From Dermatemys mawii (Eukaryota; Chordata; Testudines; Dermatemydidae): 64,000 nt of DNA. The position numbers were made by a program, and so were the translations under genes. The stretch is from the NCBI GenBank assembly GCA_007922305.1, contig ML677365.1, forward strand, positions 19,897,363 to 19,961,362, in the 5' to 3' direction. The notes below the pieces were generated by a model, which saw only the letters and a list, made by a program, of their open reading frames with translations, was not told where the DNA came from and ran no database searches. This document shows positions 49,440 to 61,399 of the stretch, piece after piece (the first letter of the stretch is position 1; each line of letters begins with the position of its first letter).

Positions 49440-50770
49440 ATGGCGGAGGTTTGCTCAAATAAGATACGTTACACACAGCACAAATGAGTGGCTGAACAGT
49501 ATAATACGTTTTAGCATGTCATTCCAGCCAACACCCTCCCAGTCCAAGACTAGCAAACAGGAGAGCTTGTCAAAATCAAACTGTTCCTAAGGACATGGTT
49601 GAGGGGAACTGTGACAAATTCAGATCTGGTTTAGTTCTAGCTGCATTCTGGATGCATTTCAAAATGTGATCTTATCATTCTGAAAAAAACTGAGCTCCTT
49701 TACAATGTATCCGTCCCAAGGAGGAAAGAAAACTCTGAAGAAGCCTATTCACTAGTTTCCTAACAACATCCACAGCTGCTGCGTGCATTATCCCGCACCA
49801 CATACATTTTGGGAAGAGGTTGGTCTTAATCGTGTCTGTGCTGTGACATGCTTCACATATGATTTTTAAGAAGCATTCTCAATCTTTTTCATATTGAAGT
49901 TTCTGTTCACTTATTGATGGAATAACCCCTATGTGTTCGGATCACAGCACCTTGATAGTATTACAGATTATTAAATTTGCATATTTTCATGTTTAGGTAT
50001 CCTGTTGATCTCTAAGCTGCCATTTTCAAGGGGAGCCGCAACAACTCCAGCATTCACACATTTAAAAAATCACTGTAAACAACTTCAACCCAGCAGTTCT
50101 ACATTAAGTTAAAAGGCATGTGCCAAGGCAGTTTTCTGAATCTTGAAAATGTTTTTCCTCTTTCTTTTCTGTAATAAACTCTTGAGAAATCTGCTTCCTT
50201 ACTAAAACTTTATTCCCTCCACTGTGCGTATGCTTGCTTGTTATTGTATGTTTTCAGGCATTGATCTTTCTTGGTGATTTAGGAAAAAAGAGAGCTAAAG
50301 CAGAAACTTGGAGAAAAGAGATAAGGAATTTTTAAAAATATTTTTTCAGGAGAAAGAAATATAGATCAAATTTTGGGTCATGTAACTAACAAAGTTCCTT
50401 TAGCTTTTTTTTCTTAATACTGAAATTTGATCTAATAATTAACAACTGGGATAGTCAACACAACATTGTTTTTAATTAGTGTTTTAGAATCCTTCTCTTT
50501 CTCGCTTACCATTGTTTTCAGGCTTGTCATTCAAAATGTTTCAGTGTGCCAAACAGTAAATCCTCTTGGGCAAACTCTCAACTTTTGAGTCCAAGATAAC
50601 CCAGATTCAAGACGTAATTCAGATATCAAAGAACGAATGATTTGGATGGGAGAGTTTCACTAATGAAGTAATAACTGGCAGGGATGTTGCTAACTGAACT
50701 ATTAAGCAGACTGGATGGATGGATACTTGAAAAGTCATGTGGACACAGCGGAAAATGCCACACTGAGAAG
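49440..50770. other. Intronic, nothing recognised
   Basis: SLC26A7 intron sequence without identifiable exon or repeat. Confidence 0.45.
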
Positions 50771-50776
50771 TAGAAT

Positions 50777-50878
50777 GATTTACTAGATAGGGCATTGGAC
50801 TAGAAATAAGGAGAGCTGGGTTCTGTTTCTAGCAGAGCCACTAATGTGCTCTTTGATTTTGAGCAAGTCACTGCACTC
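50777..50878 (+). mobile_element. MIR SINE
   Basis: 'gggcattggactagaaataa', 'gagctgggttctgtttctag' and 'gagcaagtcactgcac' match the MIR core in order. An ancient amniote SINE in an SLC26A7 intron. Confidence 0.85.
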
Positions 50879-51908
50879 ATAAGTGATCGAACTGGAGAAG
50901 TGGGCTGGCGGGCTGGGCTGCTGCATCCTCTGACTTGAAGTGGTTTCCATTATATACAGGATTTACAGTTTGGTTCAATGGCTTTAAACACTGACACTAT
51001 ACAAATTGTTACAGAACCTCTGACTGCACCTTTGTTTCCCATCTAACTTTTGGTCTGTCTGTCTGTCTGTTTGAGCAAGGTGTTTCTGATTATGTATGTA
51101 TAGAGTATCTGGCAGAATGGAGCCCTGATTTCAGCACCATTGTAATACAAAGTAATCATAACTATAATGGAAAATAAGCAAAAAATTTGCAGTCTGTGAC
51201 TGGGAGGATAAAAGACGGGTGAGAATACAAGTTCAGAAAACAGATCATTCCATCTGCTTCTCAAGTGGATCCTGACCAAGGTGATCTGAGCTGAGAAGTG
51301 TTTAAAGAGATCTGTGCCGGCGCCATGCAACCCGAATCCCTTTCCCTACCACATGTGGGTGCATTGTGAAAACTCAGGTTCTGGATGAGCAGATGGGACT
51401 GAATCATGGCTGGGAAGGGGCTCATGCACATACAGAGTGTCAAAGGGTTGCAGAGCAATAAGGAAATCAAACAGAAGGAAAGAGAAAAGTAGCAAACGTT
51501 TGGAAACCAGTGGTCACTAGTAGATCCCCCAAAACCTGTGAGACTCGGACAGCTTTTCCCATGAGAGGCAAACTCCAACAGAAAATGAACTTTCATAAAT
51601 TGAAATTCAAAGAATTTCATATGCATGGAACCAATGATAACCATTGACTAGAACCCTTAATATTTTACATCAACTTTATATTCTGCACATATAATTGAAA
51701 TATATATTCAATATATATTGAAATATATATCTGCATAAAGAGACTAAAAGCACAAGATTTCCATGGCATATATTTCCAGTGGTTCTAGAAATGGTGACGT
51801 AATTGTAATTTTTTGAGTGCATTTACTCATAATCTTTGTAACAAACTATGGAGGATGGAAAGTTATAAATTGATAAGGGATAAAAGAATAGAGGAAGAAT
51901 TCACTTAC

Positions 51909-51975
51909 ACAATCAGCTTCTGTTTTTAATTTACATTCCACTTCTTTCATATTTTTCAAACTCAGTGTCTTTGCT
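51909..51975 (-). CDS. SLC26A7: SLC26A7 exon: linker to STAS
   Basis: The exon has one base completing the split arginine codon, then 22 codons. It includes SLKNMKEVECKLKTEADC, which aligns without gaps to the linker where the protein leaves the membrane and enters the STAS domain. The acceptor is GATTATAG|A and the donor TGT|gtaagt, ending in phase 0. Confidence 0.94.
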
Positions 51976-52398
51976 CTATAATCAACACATGGAGAAAAGT
52001 TGTGAAGCAGATCATTAATAATCTTGAATATGGGTAGGTAGAGATACAGGCCTAAAATATAACATAGAGGGCTGCAGTGTTCTAACAAGTTTAACAATAG
52101 CATTGCTATACATATTTTTGCATGTTTAAAGTACATTTCATATTGTAATCATTCTATAAAAGTCAGGACAGGCAGTTACTGGGCAAAATATCTTTCAAGT
52201 GTACAAATGCTAGACAGCTAGGTAGGCTTAGGGTCATTCTGTGGCCTTTTTAAATTCTGAAAAGTTGTTATAGTATATTACTTTAAAATTTCTATAGCTT
52301 TATTTATGTAAAGTACGAAAAATGGAACTTTTTTGTAAAGTAATATTAATCTTCCATTATGTAAATGTTACTCCTGTTATGCCTCTGATACTATATTA

Positions 52399-52510
52399 AT
52401 AGGAACTGACTCCATAGGTGCTCTGGGGCTGGAGCACCCAGAGAAAAAAAATAGTGGGTGCTCAGCACCCATTGGTCTCTCCTCCCTCTCCCCTTCCAAC
52501 ACCTCCTGCC
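52399..52510 (+). mobile_element. Truncated copy of 'gtgggtgctc' DNA element
   Basis: 'gaactgactccataggtgct', 'ctggagcacccagag' and 'gggtgctcagcaccca' are the left half of the family seen at 42337 and 62835. The right half is missing. Confidence 0.65.
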
Positions 52511-53133
52511 AGCATTGGGCCCCGCTTTAGACACTAGAATGCTTTTCCTATTGGTTTTTATTATAACATTTTAAAATGTGTAGAATGTCACCTGGCATCT
52601 CCTTCAGTACAGTATCTAGAGGTTTATAAGGACACTCAGTAACTAAGGCTTGCCATACATCCTGCACTTTTCAATGAGCAAAAAAAGGCTCTAATGGAAG
52701 GAAATTTGTATTGATCTTATTTGTATTGATCTTATTATTGATCTTACCTTTGGTTTATGTGTCCTAGAGATTTGTAATATGTAAAAAAATCATAAAATAA
52801 TTTCACAATATGAAACTGTTTTAGAATTCTTTAATGTCCAGGAAATGCACCGGTCTGACTGGTTTTCTTTTTATTTGCAAGTGTAAATTCCTTTTTATAA
52901 GAACATTAAGACACTCCACGCAGTGCATTTCAAGGCCATTACTGCACTTAGTAGTTGAGTGATTATTTTTATAATGCCCTATTTTTAGTGTCCGTGTCTA
53001 CAATTTTCTGTTAGTTACAAAAAATGATATTTCATTATTTAACCCAGTGTATTGTACATCTAAACTGAGAGTGGAGCAATATATGTCACAATGATTTGCT
53101 TCTAGAACACTTCAAAAACAAATGATGTCTCAC

Positions 53134-53240
53134 CTTTGGAAGCGGAAAATCACTATAACTATAGTGCAGACAACTCCATACAATAGTCCCACGTTAGCAG
53201 CAAAACATACTGTAAATATATAGGTACTAACCCATATGCT
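53134..53240 (-). CDS. SLC26A7: SLC26A7 exon: last transmembrane segment
   Basis: The exon encodes 35 codons plus two bases (AG) and contains [19 protein letters not shown], a hydrophobic stretch matching the final membrane segment of SLC26A7 just before the cytoplasmic domain. The donor is AAAG|gtgaga. The acceptor is taken as TTGAAG|AGC; an AG two bases further in (exon start 53238) is possible but would change the frame of the preceding junction. The next exon supplies the A that completes an AGA arginine codon. No upstream exon is visible to the right edge. Confidence 0.93.
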
Positions 53241-53244
53241 CTTC

Positions 53245-54762
53245 AAGGAAGGAAACAAAAGACACAGTTAGTTTAAGCTCTCCATAAAGCTGTATAATTT
53301 TTTTTTAATTGGGAATGAATATGTTTAAAGTTACCGGCAAGAGGCTTAAATTAGAATGATAACTAGAGATTGCAGCCAGACATCTCTGAACTGGCAAATG
53401 AGGAAGACTGAATTATCCATGAAAATTTTACCTCTCCCTCAGAGAACACAAGTGATCTGACACTCTAACAAGTTTAGGGGTCATGGAAGTCCATTTCTGA
53501 AGCTGTTGTAATGACATATGTTGCCACAGTAGCAGTGTTATTGAGGCTGAACTCAGCTTGGTTTTCCAGCGCTTTATGCATTTCCTTTTCCAAGTTGGCA
53601 AGTTAGTGACAACTTGTTCATTGCACAAATTTAAAAAACATGCCTCCTTTTACACAGTGCCACTTGCAGTATGAACTAGGGGCTGTATTTCACAGTGAAG
53701 TAGTAAAGGAATTATAAATTAACACTAATCCTACTCTATAATTGGTTTAACGATTAGCAGAATGTGCAAACATGATTGCTCCTACTAATTCAAGATCATT
53801 TGTAAAATTTTTGACAAAACTTACTCATCTATTGCAATATATGTTGGAAACTTCTAACAGCGTGGGTAAGAGAGAGATTTAGCACATTACGTATTAAAGG
53901 CCAGATTGTTCAGCCAGATATCTCAGTAACCTCCAAGTGAGCACATGCAAACATAGATTCACAGGTATAAAAACTCCTACATTGGTACTCTTAAAAGAAA
54001 CCAAACTATCTCGTCAGTTAAACACACACACTAGACAGGACCCAAGTATTAGAATTTGCATCAGCATTCACTCATTCTTCTGTGTGCATGCAAGTGTAAC
54101 CATTGTTCAAGAGTGCATATACATATTTACAGAGCCACAGTAATGTCAACAAGGAATTTTACACCCCCAGAAGCAGAGGCCTAGGCTGAAGATTTGCACC
54201 TCGGAACTGACTCTGTTTTCATTCTTAAAGTAGGTCCAACAGCTCTACTCTGTTATGAAACCCCAGAAAGCATTATACTGCTCATATCACAATTACTATA
54301 GAAGTTTGCTGGAGCATAGATCGAGTCAGGAGTGGTACTTATTAACATCTTTTTTAAAAGTATATTTCACTGGTATGCAAAACTTTTCATACACTGTTGC
54401 CACATGTAACTGGTTCCTTCAATAAAGGGAGCAGACTCCAAGGGCACCTGGACTGGTTACCTGCTGCCCAAATGGGCTCACGGAAAGGCAGCAGGAACTA
54501 TCAAGGGGAAGATAGCTGTAGGTGGGGTAGGCCGATACCTGCAGAGAAATACTGCAGGGAATAAGAAGGTTCCTTCAGGGGCAAGAATTAACAAGCATCA
54601 AAAAGGAAGCCTGTGGAGAAGGCCAAACTCCAGGGAAGAAGTGCCAAGAGAGCAGGAAGACAGTCCCTCGGTGAGGAAGAACTGTGCCCAGCTTGGGAGA
54701 GGGATGAAAAAAATAAATGTTTAAAGAAAGCACAGACCCTCGGGGAGGAGGGTGGGAGAGAA
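53245..54762. other. Intronic, no upstream exon seen
   Basis: Searched on the minus strand for the preceding SLC26A7 segment without success. 54420-54762 is purine-rich and may belong to a retroelement, but no termini were found. Confidence 0.4.
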
Positions 54763-55095
54763 TGCTGGGCAATAACAGCTGAGCCAGTTTTCTGGTCACT
54801 GAGCTTCAATTAAACACTGCAGAACAGACCTCGTTAAGAAGAGCTGTACCTACCTAATTAGGGGTGGAGGAGAGCTGGAAGGCTAATTAAGCAAAAAAAA
54901 GTAGAGAGAGGGGGAGGGAGACTGATCTTCCCTGCTTGCCTCTGGGGCTGAAGGCTCCCAGTGTCTGTGGGAATAGGGCTGAATGGTGTACAAGGGTGAT
55001 GGGAATCAACATTGTAAATAAACTGGACTGGGTGTTTTATCAGCATGAAGTCTTTGTGGACTTGAGCAGAGGCAGGAGCAAATGAGCCTGCCACA
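54763..55095 (+). repeat. 5' LTR of the Gypsy element
   Basis: Begins TGCTGGGC and ends GCCACA, with TG...CA termini. The sequence that follows (tgtgggggggcctgtctggg) should hold the primer-binding site; its tRNA was not identified. Confidence 0.8.
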
Positions 55096-55621
55096 TGTGG
55101 GGGGGCCTGTCTGGGATCTTAGCCAGCACAACGGATTGGCGGCCTGGACAAGAGAGGAGACCCTACAATGGCTGCTAAAACAGTAAGAAGAAATGCAGAA
55201 GACCCTGCGAAGATTTGAACAATCCCACTAATATGGAGAGGTAAGCTTTGCTTACTCGGCAGGCAGAGCAACAGAAAGGCTTGCAAGATTTCATAAGGGA
55301 ACAAACCAATGTGCAGCAGCAACAGTTCCTACAGAAGGTGGTGAGTCCCATGGTGGAGGAAGGCATCTGGACACAGGGCTTAGGACTACATAAGATTGGC
55401 TTTGCAGATACCCTCATGCATTCCTGGGCACTTTGGAGAGGATAGCTATGGGTGTGCGTTGGGACAGGGCAACCTGGGTTCTGCGGCTGGCTCCCTATCT
55501 GGCAGAGGAAGCCCAAGCAGCCTATATGGCTATGACTGAGGAGCTGGCCAGGACTTATGAGGTGATGAGGGCAGCCATCCTGGATCAGGTGAGTCTGTCC
55601 ACTGAGAAGTGCCACCTAAAG

Positions 55622-56396
55622 CAGGGGTGGGCAAACTACAGCCTACGTGTCCTTCCTGACCAGCACCTGAGCTCCCGGCTGGGGAGGCTGCTCTGGCCCC
55701 TCCCCTGCTGTCCCCCCCTCCTCCGCAGCCTCAGCGTGCCGCGTGAGCAGTACTCTGGCCCACCGCTACTGCCAGGCAACACTGCAGCATCGCTGTCTCC
55801 AGCGGGGCCTGAGCTCCTGCTGCCCTGAGCAGCTTGGTAAGGGGGCAGGGCTGCGAGCTCCTGCGGGGCAGTGTGTCTCACTCCGGCTGGCCTGAGCAGT
55901 GTGATAAGGGGATCGGGGCTGGAGTCTTGGATAAGGGGCAGGGAGTCCTGGGGATCTGCCTGGGAGTGGAGGGGGGTGGATACAGGAAAGTCAGGAAACA
56001 GGGAGCTGGGGGGCTTGGGTAGGGTTTTGGGGGGACAGTTAGGGTGGAGGGGTTTCAGGAGGGGGTAATCAGGGGACAAGGAGCAGGGGGGCTTAGATGG
56101 GGGGTTCGGTCCCAGGGGATGGTTGGGGGTGTCTCGGGAGGGCGAGGTTATGGGACAGGGAGCAGGAGGTTGGCTAGGGAGTGGGGTTTCTGGGGGCGGT
56201 CAGGGCAGGGGGTCCCAGAGGGGGCAGTCATGGGACAGGGAGCAGGGGAGGTTGGATGGGTTGAGGGTTCTGAGGGGGGGTGGGAAGTTGGAGGGGGTCA
56301 GATGGGGGCAGGGGCAGGCTTCCCTACCCTACCCAGCCCTCCATACAATTTTTAACCTTGGTGTGTCCCTTGGCCCAAAATGTTTGCTCATGCCTG
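55622..56396 (+). mobile_element. hAT element nested in gag
   Basis: Inverted ends caggggtgggcaaac and gtttgctcatgcctg are flanked by octamers acctaaag (55614-55621) and gcctaaag (56397-56404), a one-mismatch 8-bp target duplication. The interior is GC- and G-run-rich with no transposase. Confidence 0.9.
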
Positions 56397-56581
56397 GCCT
56401 AAAGTTCTGATCCACAAGGTGGACTGGGCATTTACAGGCCCAGGCATTCACCCAAGACCTGACAGATTGGCCACCTGCTGGTTGAGACCAGACACCCAAA
56501 CAGTGGGGCAAATAATGGATGCTCTAGTGCTAGAACAGTTCCTTCAAGTCCTCCCCAAGAACCTATGAGCAGGGGTTGGAC

Positions 56582-56894
56582 CAGGGGTTGGCAACCTTTC
56601 AGAAGGGGTGTGCCGAGTCTTCATTTATTCACTCTAATTTAAGGCTTTGCGTGCCAGTAATACAGATTTCAGTGTTTTTAGAAGGTCTCTTTCTATAAGT
56701 CTATAATATAGAACTAAACTATTGTTGTTTGTAAAGTAGATAAGGTTTTTAAAATGTTTAAGAAGCTACATTTAAAATTAAATTAAAATGCAGAGTGTCC
56801 CAGACCGGTGGCCAGGACCTGGGCAGTGAGAATGCCATTGAAAATCAGCTCTTGTGCCACCTTGGGCATGCGTGCCATAGGTTGCCTACCTCTG
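56582..56894 (+). mobile_element. Second hAT element nested in gag
   Basis: Ends caggggttggcaacc and (complement) cagaggtaggcaacc. Flanking octamers ggttggac (56574-56581) and ggttagac (56895-56902) are an 8-bp target duplication with one mismatch. Interior '...aagtagataaggtttttaa' is typical of the family. Confidence 0.9.
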
Positions 56895-57827
56895 GGTTAG
56901 ACAGCATCAACAGGTACAGCGTATGTGGCTGTGAAATTGACTGAGGAATACACCGAGGCAGACTTTTCTGGGAAAGAGGGACAACCATAGAAGGGTGTGG
57001 AGCTTGAGAGGAAGACTGGAGAACCCGCAGCAGGAAGGGGTGGAGAGCAAGAAGGAAGAACCCCAAGGAATTTTGGCTGGGGCTCAACCCGTTATATGCT
57101 GTCAGTGAGTGTGGGTGACAGGGATACACAAAAAGTGACTGCCCTCTACACGGACTGTGGTTTTGCTGAGTTTTGTGGCTGGGCTGTGACTAGGAGGAAA
57201 CTCCAGAAAGGCGTTGTGGATACAGCCTCAGCTTGCTCCCTTGTCCAGAGGGAGCTGGCCAAGCCTCCCTAGAGATTTCAGGAACAACTATCCCCATGAA
57301 CACATTCTATGCTCATAAGAGAAAAGACTGATCCTGTAGGAGAAACTGTATAAGCCCCTAGTCAACAGCACCCAAGTCAGGAGGAAAAGAGTTCCTCAGA
57401 CAATTAAAGGTGCAGGGATGGGAATTAAGGAAGCCCAAGCTCCTTAGTAGAGATTGAGGAACTAATGGAGTCCCTGCAACACAACCCAGGAGAAGAAACC
57501 CAGGCACAGTTTAGAGGGTTGGGAGAACCTGAGACCCTGAGTGGAGAGGAGGATAAAGGGAGTAACCTCGATCCTTTGCCAGATACAAATGGGGAGAATA
57601 AGGGGGGTAAACCCCGGCTGTCCATGGTGTGAAGACTTGTGGTTGAGATGGAGCTGGGGGGGGTCTCCTCCCCTCACAAAGTGTGACTTCTGTGGTTAGA
57701 GAATAAGCGGACCCCACAAGGATGATCAGCCTAGGAACAGGGAGAGAATTCTGCAGAGTGGCACCTCCACTAAGCAAGGTAGAGCATGGGGAAAGAAAAA
57801 TCTTACTGTAAGGTAAAGCAGGGAGGT

Positions 57828-58051
57828 GTGGGAAATAACAGCTGAGCCAACACTCCAGTTACTGCAGCTCCGATTAAACACAGCAGAACAGACATTGTTA
57901 AGAAGAGCTGTGCCTAATTGAGTGGGGGTTTGGGGGTGGAGGAGACATGGAAGACTAAGTCATTAGGCAGAGGATACAAAAAGGCACAGGTGAGAAGTAG
58001 GAGGGGAGGAGCAGACAGAGAGATTGAGATTGATCTTCCCTGCTTGCCTCA
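57828..58051 (+). repeat. 3' LTR, first part
   Basis: Begins TGTGGGAAATAACAGC right after the purine tract and runs to '...gcttgcctc', where a further element is inserted. Confidence 0.78.
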
Positions 58052-58350
58052 GGAGAATTACTCTGTGCAGTAACTGAGGTTCTTCAAGATATGTCCCCCT
58101 ATGGGTGCTCAACTTGAAGATGTAGTAACGCCCCCTACACCTGGGATCAGAGATCTTCATCAGTTGTGCTCGTCAGACCACACATGCATACCTCCACCCC
58201 CACGCTGTGTGCCGAACATACATATAGTGCTGTGTGGTCCAACCACCCCAAGTTTCCTCTCTGCCGTGAAGCATATATTTTTGGCTCCAAAGCAGAGGGG
58301 AGGAGGACGGATAGTGGAGCACCCAGAGTGGGACACATCTCAAAGAACTG
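58052..58350. mobile_element. Element with long TIRs inserted in the 3' LTR
   Basis: About 40-bp inverted ends pair 'cagtaactgaggttcttcaa...tatgggtgctcaactt' with 'agtggagcaccca...cacatctcaaagaactg'. This is an abundant turtle non-autonomous DNA element. Boundaries are within a few bases. Confidence 0.75.
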
Positions 58351-58511
58351 AAGGTTCCCTAAGTCTATAGGAATAAGGCTTTATGGTGGGAATCAACACG
58401 GTAGGTAAATGCACTAGGTGTTTTATCAGCACAAAGGTTTCTGAGGGGTTTGTGGACTTTAGCAGAGGCAGAAGCAAGGACAACGTATACCTGCTGATGA
58501 GGGTGGGCACA
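58351..58511 (+). repeat. 3' LTR, second part
   Basis: Resumes with 'ggttccctaagtctatagga' and 'taggtgttttatcagcacaa', collinear with the 5' LTR. The last 40 bases align poorly with the 5' LTR end, so the outer boundary is approximate. Confidence 0.6.
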
Positions 58512-58519
58512 ATTTTAAA

Positions 58520-58990
58520 GTTCAGCCATCCCCAGAACAGCTTGAATCACGTCCACCTCTTACCCTCAGTCTCCCCTCCCAGAAAGCAGCAACTCCTCCC
58601 TACAGCACCCAGCTGTTGCTCCTGCCTCTCCCTGTGGGATACAGCTTGCCGGCACTGGCATCTACCATGCAGAGAAGGGGCCCAGCTGCACCATGCAACT
58701 GAACGGGGCCAGCAAACCCTGGTAGAAATCTGGGAGGGGCACATGACCCTGTATGCCTCCCCATGTGTTGCCGGAGCAAGTGCCCCATGCCACAGAGGGG
58801 CTTGGCCCAGCTGAAAACTAAGATGAAGACTTTCTAAGATTGTTTTCTTTTGAAACACTTTGTGTAGAATTTAATAAAGTGGACCCCAGAAAGGGTAATG
58901 GCTTGAATATCTGGACTGTGTGGACTTTTTAAGGGTACCTTAAGGGTAGGGGAAATGGAGCAGAGTCACACTGGCCAGCACCAGGCATTA
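58520..58990 (+). repeat. Unclassified retroelement end with AATAAA
   Basis: 'tgaagactttctaagattgt' and 'aataaagtggaccccagaaa' match a dispersed turtle repeat. An AATAAA hexamer lies at about 58871. It may be another LTR or a retroposon tail. Confidence 0.4.
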
Positions 58991-58994
58991 CACA

Positions 58995-60700
58995 GAAGGC
59001 ATACTGTTTTACATTTAACTATTATAACATTTAAAAAGTGTTTTTTCAAAATTGTAGAGTATATTAAGACTGGCATTTAAATGAGACAGGCCCCATGCCA
59101 TGTTCCAGTAGACTTCTGTGGTTGACAGAACATCTTAAATATAGCTCATGCTGAGAATTCACATCAGAACAGGAATACAAACCACAGACTTAAAATGAAA
59201 ACAGAGTAAGTATTCAATGAATAAATGTACTGAATGCCTGTCTCCTGGGGGCACTCAGTAAATATTGGTATAGTTAAGGGAACTTTGAACAAAGAGTGGC
59301 ATCTAGTCTTATATAAATCTTCACAGAAGGATGAAAATGAGTTTACAATCTCAGGGATATAACTTTTTCTCCACAGCTGCATGTATCTCTGATTAATTGC
59401 AATACTAGCTGTTCAAGTTTGTGGAGAGAATAGACCATATTACAATCACATGACCAATGTTACCAATGTCTTTTCTCTTCAAAAAGATGGCTGATGCCAC
59501 AGCAGTTAGTTCAGAAATGCCATTGCAATTCGGTACTTTGGATTTAATAATGGAAGTTTTTGCTTGAGTAAAGACCTCAGGACTTGGCCCTTTATTGTCA
59601 AAAATAAATCACATTTTATACAGTTGTGCTTTACACAATGTGGAATGTTATAACACTTTGCTCAGCTAAGTGTTTTCCTTTCAACTCTTTAAAATGTCAA
59701 ACTACTAAAAGATCTGCTGTCTTTCTTGGGTGACACCTCTTTTCAGCAAATAGCAAAGAGGTAGCTTATTCTTTGAAACCAAATACTGATAAATTCTAGA
59801 CATATCTTAAAATTAAAACTCATACAAATTATTGTGCATTAATTTTGTGCACCAGGGAAAACAAACAGTCAAAACTGGTTAATCGGTGAGTAATTAATCC
59901 TAATGTTTAGATATCCAGAATAGTTTTCCTGTTTACCAGGCTGTTTTTATTACACAGGAAAAGGCTAATCCAGAAACTTTTTAACTTTAAATACAAACTG
60001 AATCAAATGGAGCCTATTCAGCCAGGGCTTAATCTTTACTGCTCTTCAGAACAAACCACTTGCACTGCCATTTGTAAATTTTGCTAAGCCTCAATGCTAC
60101 CATGTTGCTAACATCTCACCTCACTTTACCACACTTATGACAGCTACAAAAGTCTCTATGTGTTGTAATAGGTTGTACACTTAGCAATTTGTAAACCCTG
60201 GTCTTAGTTTGTTCATTCAAAGCTTTTAAATCTGGAATTTTGTCTGGAGATTTGTATTTCAGCTCTGGATGCCACTGAGACCCGCATTAATCTAAACATT
60301 TGCTGGACTAATGGAAGCAGAACAAGCTTTCAGCTACCTATAAAAAGTATTGGCAGGGATATAAGGGAAGTGGAATTGAGAGAACAATCTTGTTCTGAGA
60401 TAAATATTTCCTTTATGATATGACTAAGATCCACCGGTGGGACAGTGTAGGGAAACATACTGGTACTTCCTGTTCTGCACATGCTCAAGAGAGAGAATGT
60501 TTTAGATTTGAGGGCAGAGACAGATGAAAGAAGGAGAAAAATCAGGCAATCCATACCAAGCCTGTGCTTGGGGATACAAACCCAAACATTTCTGAGAACT
60601 GTGGGCGCAACTGATTTTTATTACCCAGATGATGCAGATCTCTCTTAAATGCTGGATCCTAATGTACATTAGTATGTGTACCCCTCTCAACAACTATTAG
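58995..60700. other. No upstream SLC26A7 exon or other gene seen
   Basis: Unique AT-rich sequence. Both strands were scanned for the missing SLC26A7 segments and none was found. Confidence 0.45.
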
Positions 60701-60706
60701 GCTTGT

Positions 60707-61385
60707 AGAATCATAGATTAGGGTTGGAAGAGATTTCAGGAGTCATCTACTCCAATCTCCAGCTCACAGCAGGACCAATCCCCAACTAAATCAAACCAGC
60801 AAGGGCTTTGTCAAGCCGGGCCTTAAAGACCTCTAAGGATGGAGATTCTACCACCTCCCTAGGTAACATATTCCAGTGCTTCACCACCCTCCTAGTGAAA
60901 CAGTGTTTCCTAATATCCAACCTAGACCTCCCCCACTGGAACTTGAGACCACTGCTCCTTGTTCTGTCCTCTGTCACCACTGAGAACAGCCAAGCTCCAT
61001 CCTCTCTGGAACCCCCTTCAGATTGTTGAAGGCTTCTATCAAATTCCGCCCCCCACACACATACTCTTCTCTTCTGCAGATTAAACAAGACCAGTTCCCT
61101 CAGCCTCTCCTCAAAGTCATGTGCCCCAACCCCCTGATCATTTTTGTTGCCCTCCGCTGGACTCTCTCCAATTTGCCCACATCCTTTCTGTAGCGGGGGG
61201 CCAAAACTGGATGCAATATTCCAGATGTGGCCTCACCAGTACTGAATAGAGGGGAATAATCACTTCCCTCGATCTGCTGGCAATGCCCCCTACTAATCAC
61301 CCCAATATGCTGTTAGCCTTCTTGGCAAGAAGGACACGCTGCTGACTCATATCCATCTTCTCATCTGCTGTAATCCCCAGGACTT
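60707..61385 (-). mobile_element. CR1 LINE 3' region, long copy
   Basis: On the minus strand about 680 bases run from the end of the reverse-transcriptase frame to the terminal '...ctaatctatgattct'. HWNMLPREVVESPSLEVFKA is readable near 60815-60870, a standard CR1 3' feature. Several frameshifts. Confidence 0.92.
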
Positions 61386-61399
61386 CAGGAAAGGGACCA

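Larger units (their letters stand above)
34743..53240 (-). other. SLC26A7: SLC26A7 gene, 3' part (8 coding exons)
   Basis: This is the 3' part of the gene for solute carrier 26 member 7, a multipass plasma- and endosomal-membrane anion transporter. The family is known for chloride, bicarbonate and iodide transport in kidney, stomach and thyroid epithelia. Eight exons were found by matching translated pieces, in order, to the remembered vertebrate protein. They cover the last membrane segment, the post-membrane linker, the STAS domain and a C-terminus ending DHSEV. Exon phases are 2, 0, 0, 1, 0, 1, 0 and then the stop, and all junctions are compatible. The joined part encodes about 219 residues of a protein usually near 650, so the 5' exons lie beyond position 64000. 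Introns carry many transposable elements but no exon is interrupted. The 3' UTR must run below 34743; no polyadenylation signal could be chosen with confidence. Confidence 0.96.
55230..57300 (+). pseudogene. Broken gag with SCAN-like capsid segment
   Basis: Pieces of gag are readable in several frames. A Q-rich helix QQKGLQDFIREQTNVQQQQF lies at about 55267-55330. APYLAEEAQAAYMAMTEEL lies at about 55488-55545. After the nested element, LATCWLRPDTQTVGQIMDAL and LVLEQFLQVLP lie at about 56465-56560. The last piece has the WLRP...LEQFL signature of SCAN domains, which are known to derive from Gmr1-like Gypsy capsids. Two hAT elements (55622-56396 and 56582-56894) split the gene. Frameshifts and stops are present besides. 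No intact zinc knuckle was seen. Confidence 0.75.
54763..58511 (+). mobile_element. Gag-only Gypsy LTR retrotransposon
   Basis: Two direct LTR-like copies (54763-55095 and 57828-about 58511) share 'aataacagctgagcc', 'cgttaagaagagctgt', 'gatcttccctgcttgcctc' and 'ggtgttttatcagca' blocks in order. The 3' copy is preceded by a purine tract (aaagcagggagg). The internal part, after removing two nested hAT elements, is only about 1.6 kb and carries gag remnants but no protease, reverse transcriptase or integrase. It was therefore probably non-autonomous. A third insertion sits in the 3' LTR. The copy is dead: gag is broken by frameshifts and stops. Confidence 0.82.

Noticed and set aside
57061..57272. 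Cysteine-containing stretch in the Gypsy gag as a zinc knuckle
   Set aside because: The CCHC spacing is not met and the frame is broken nearby.
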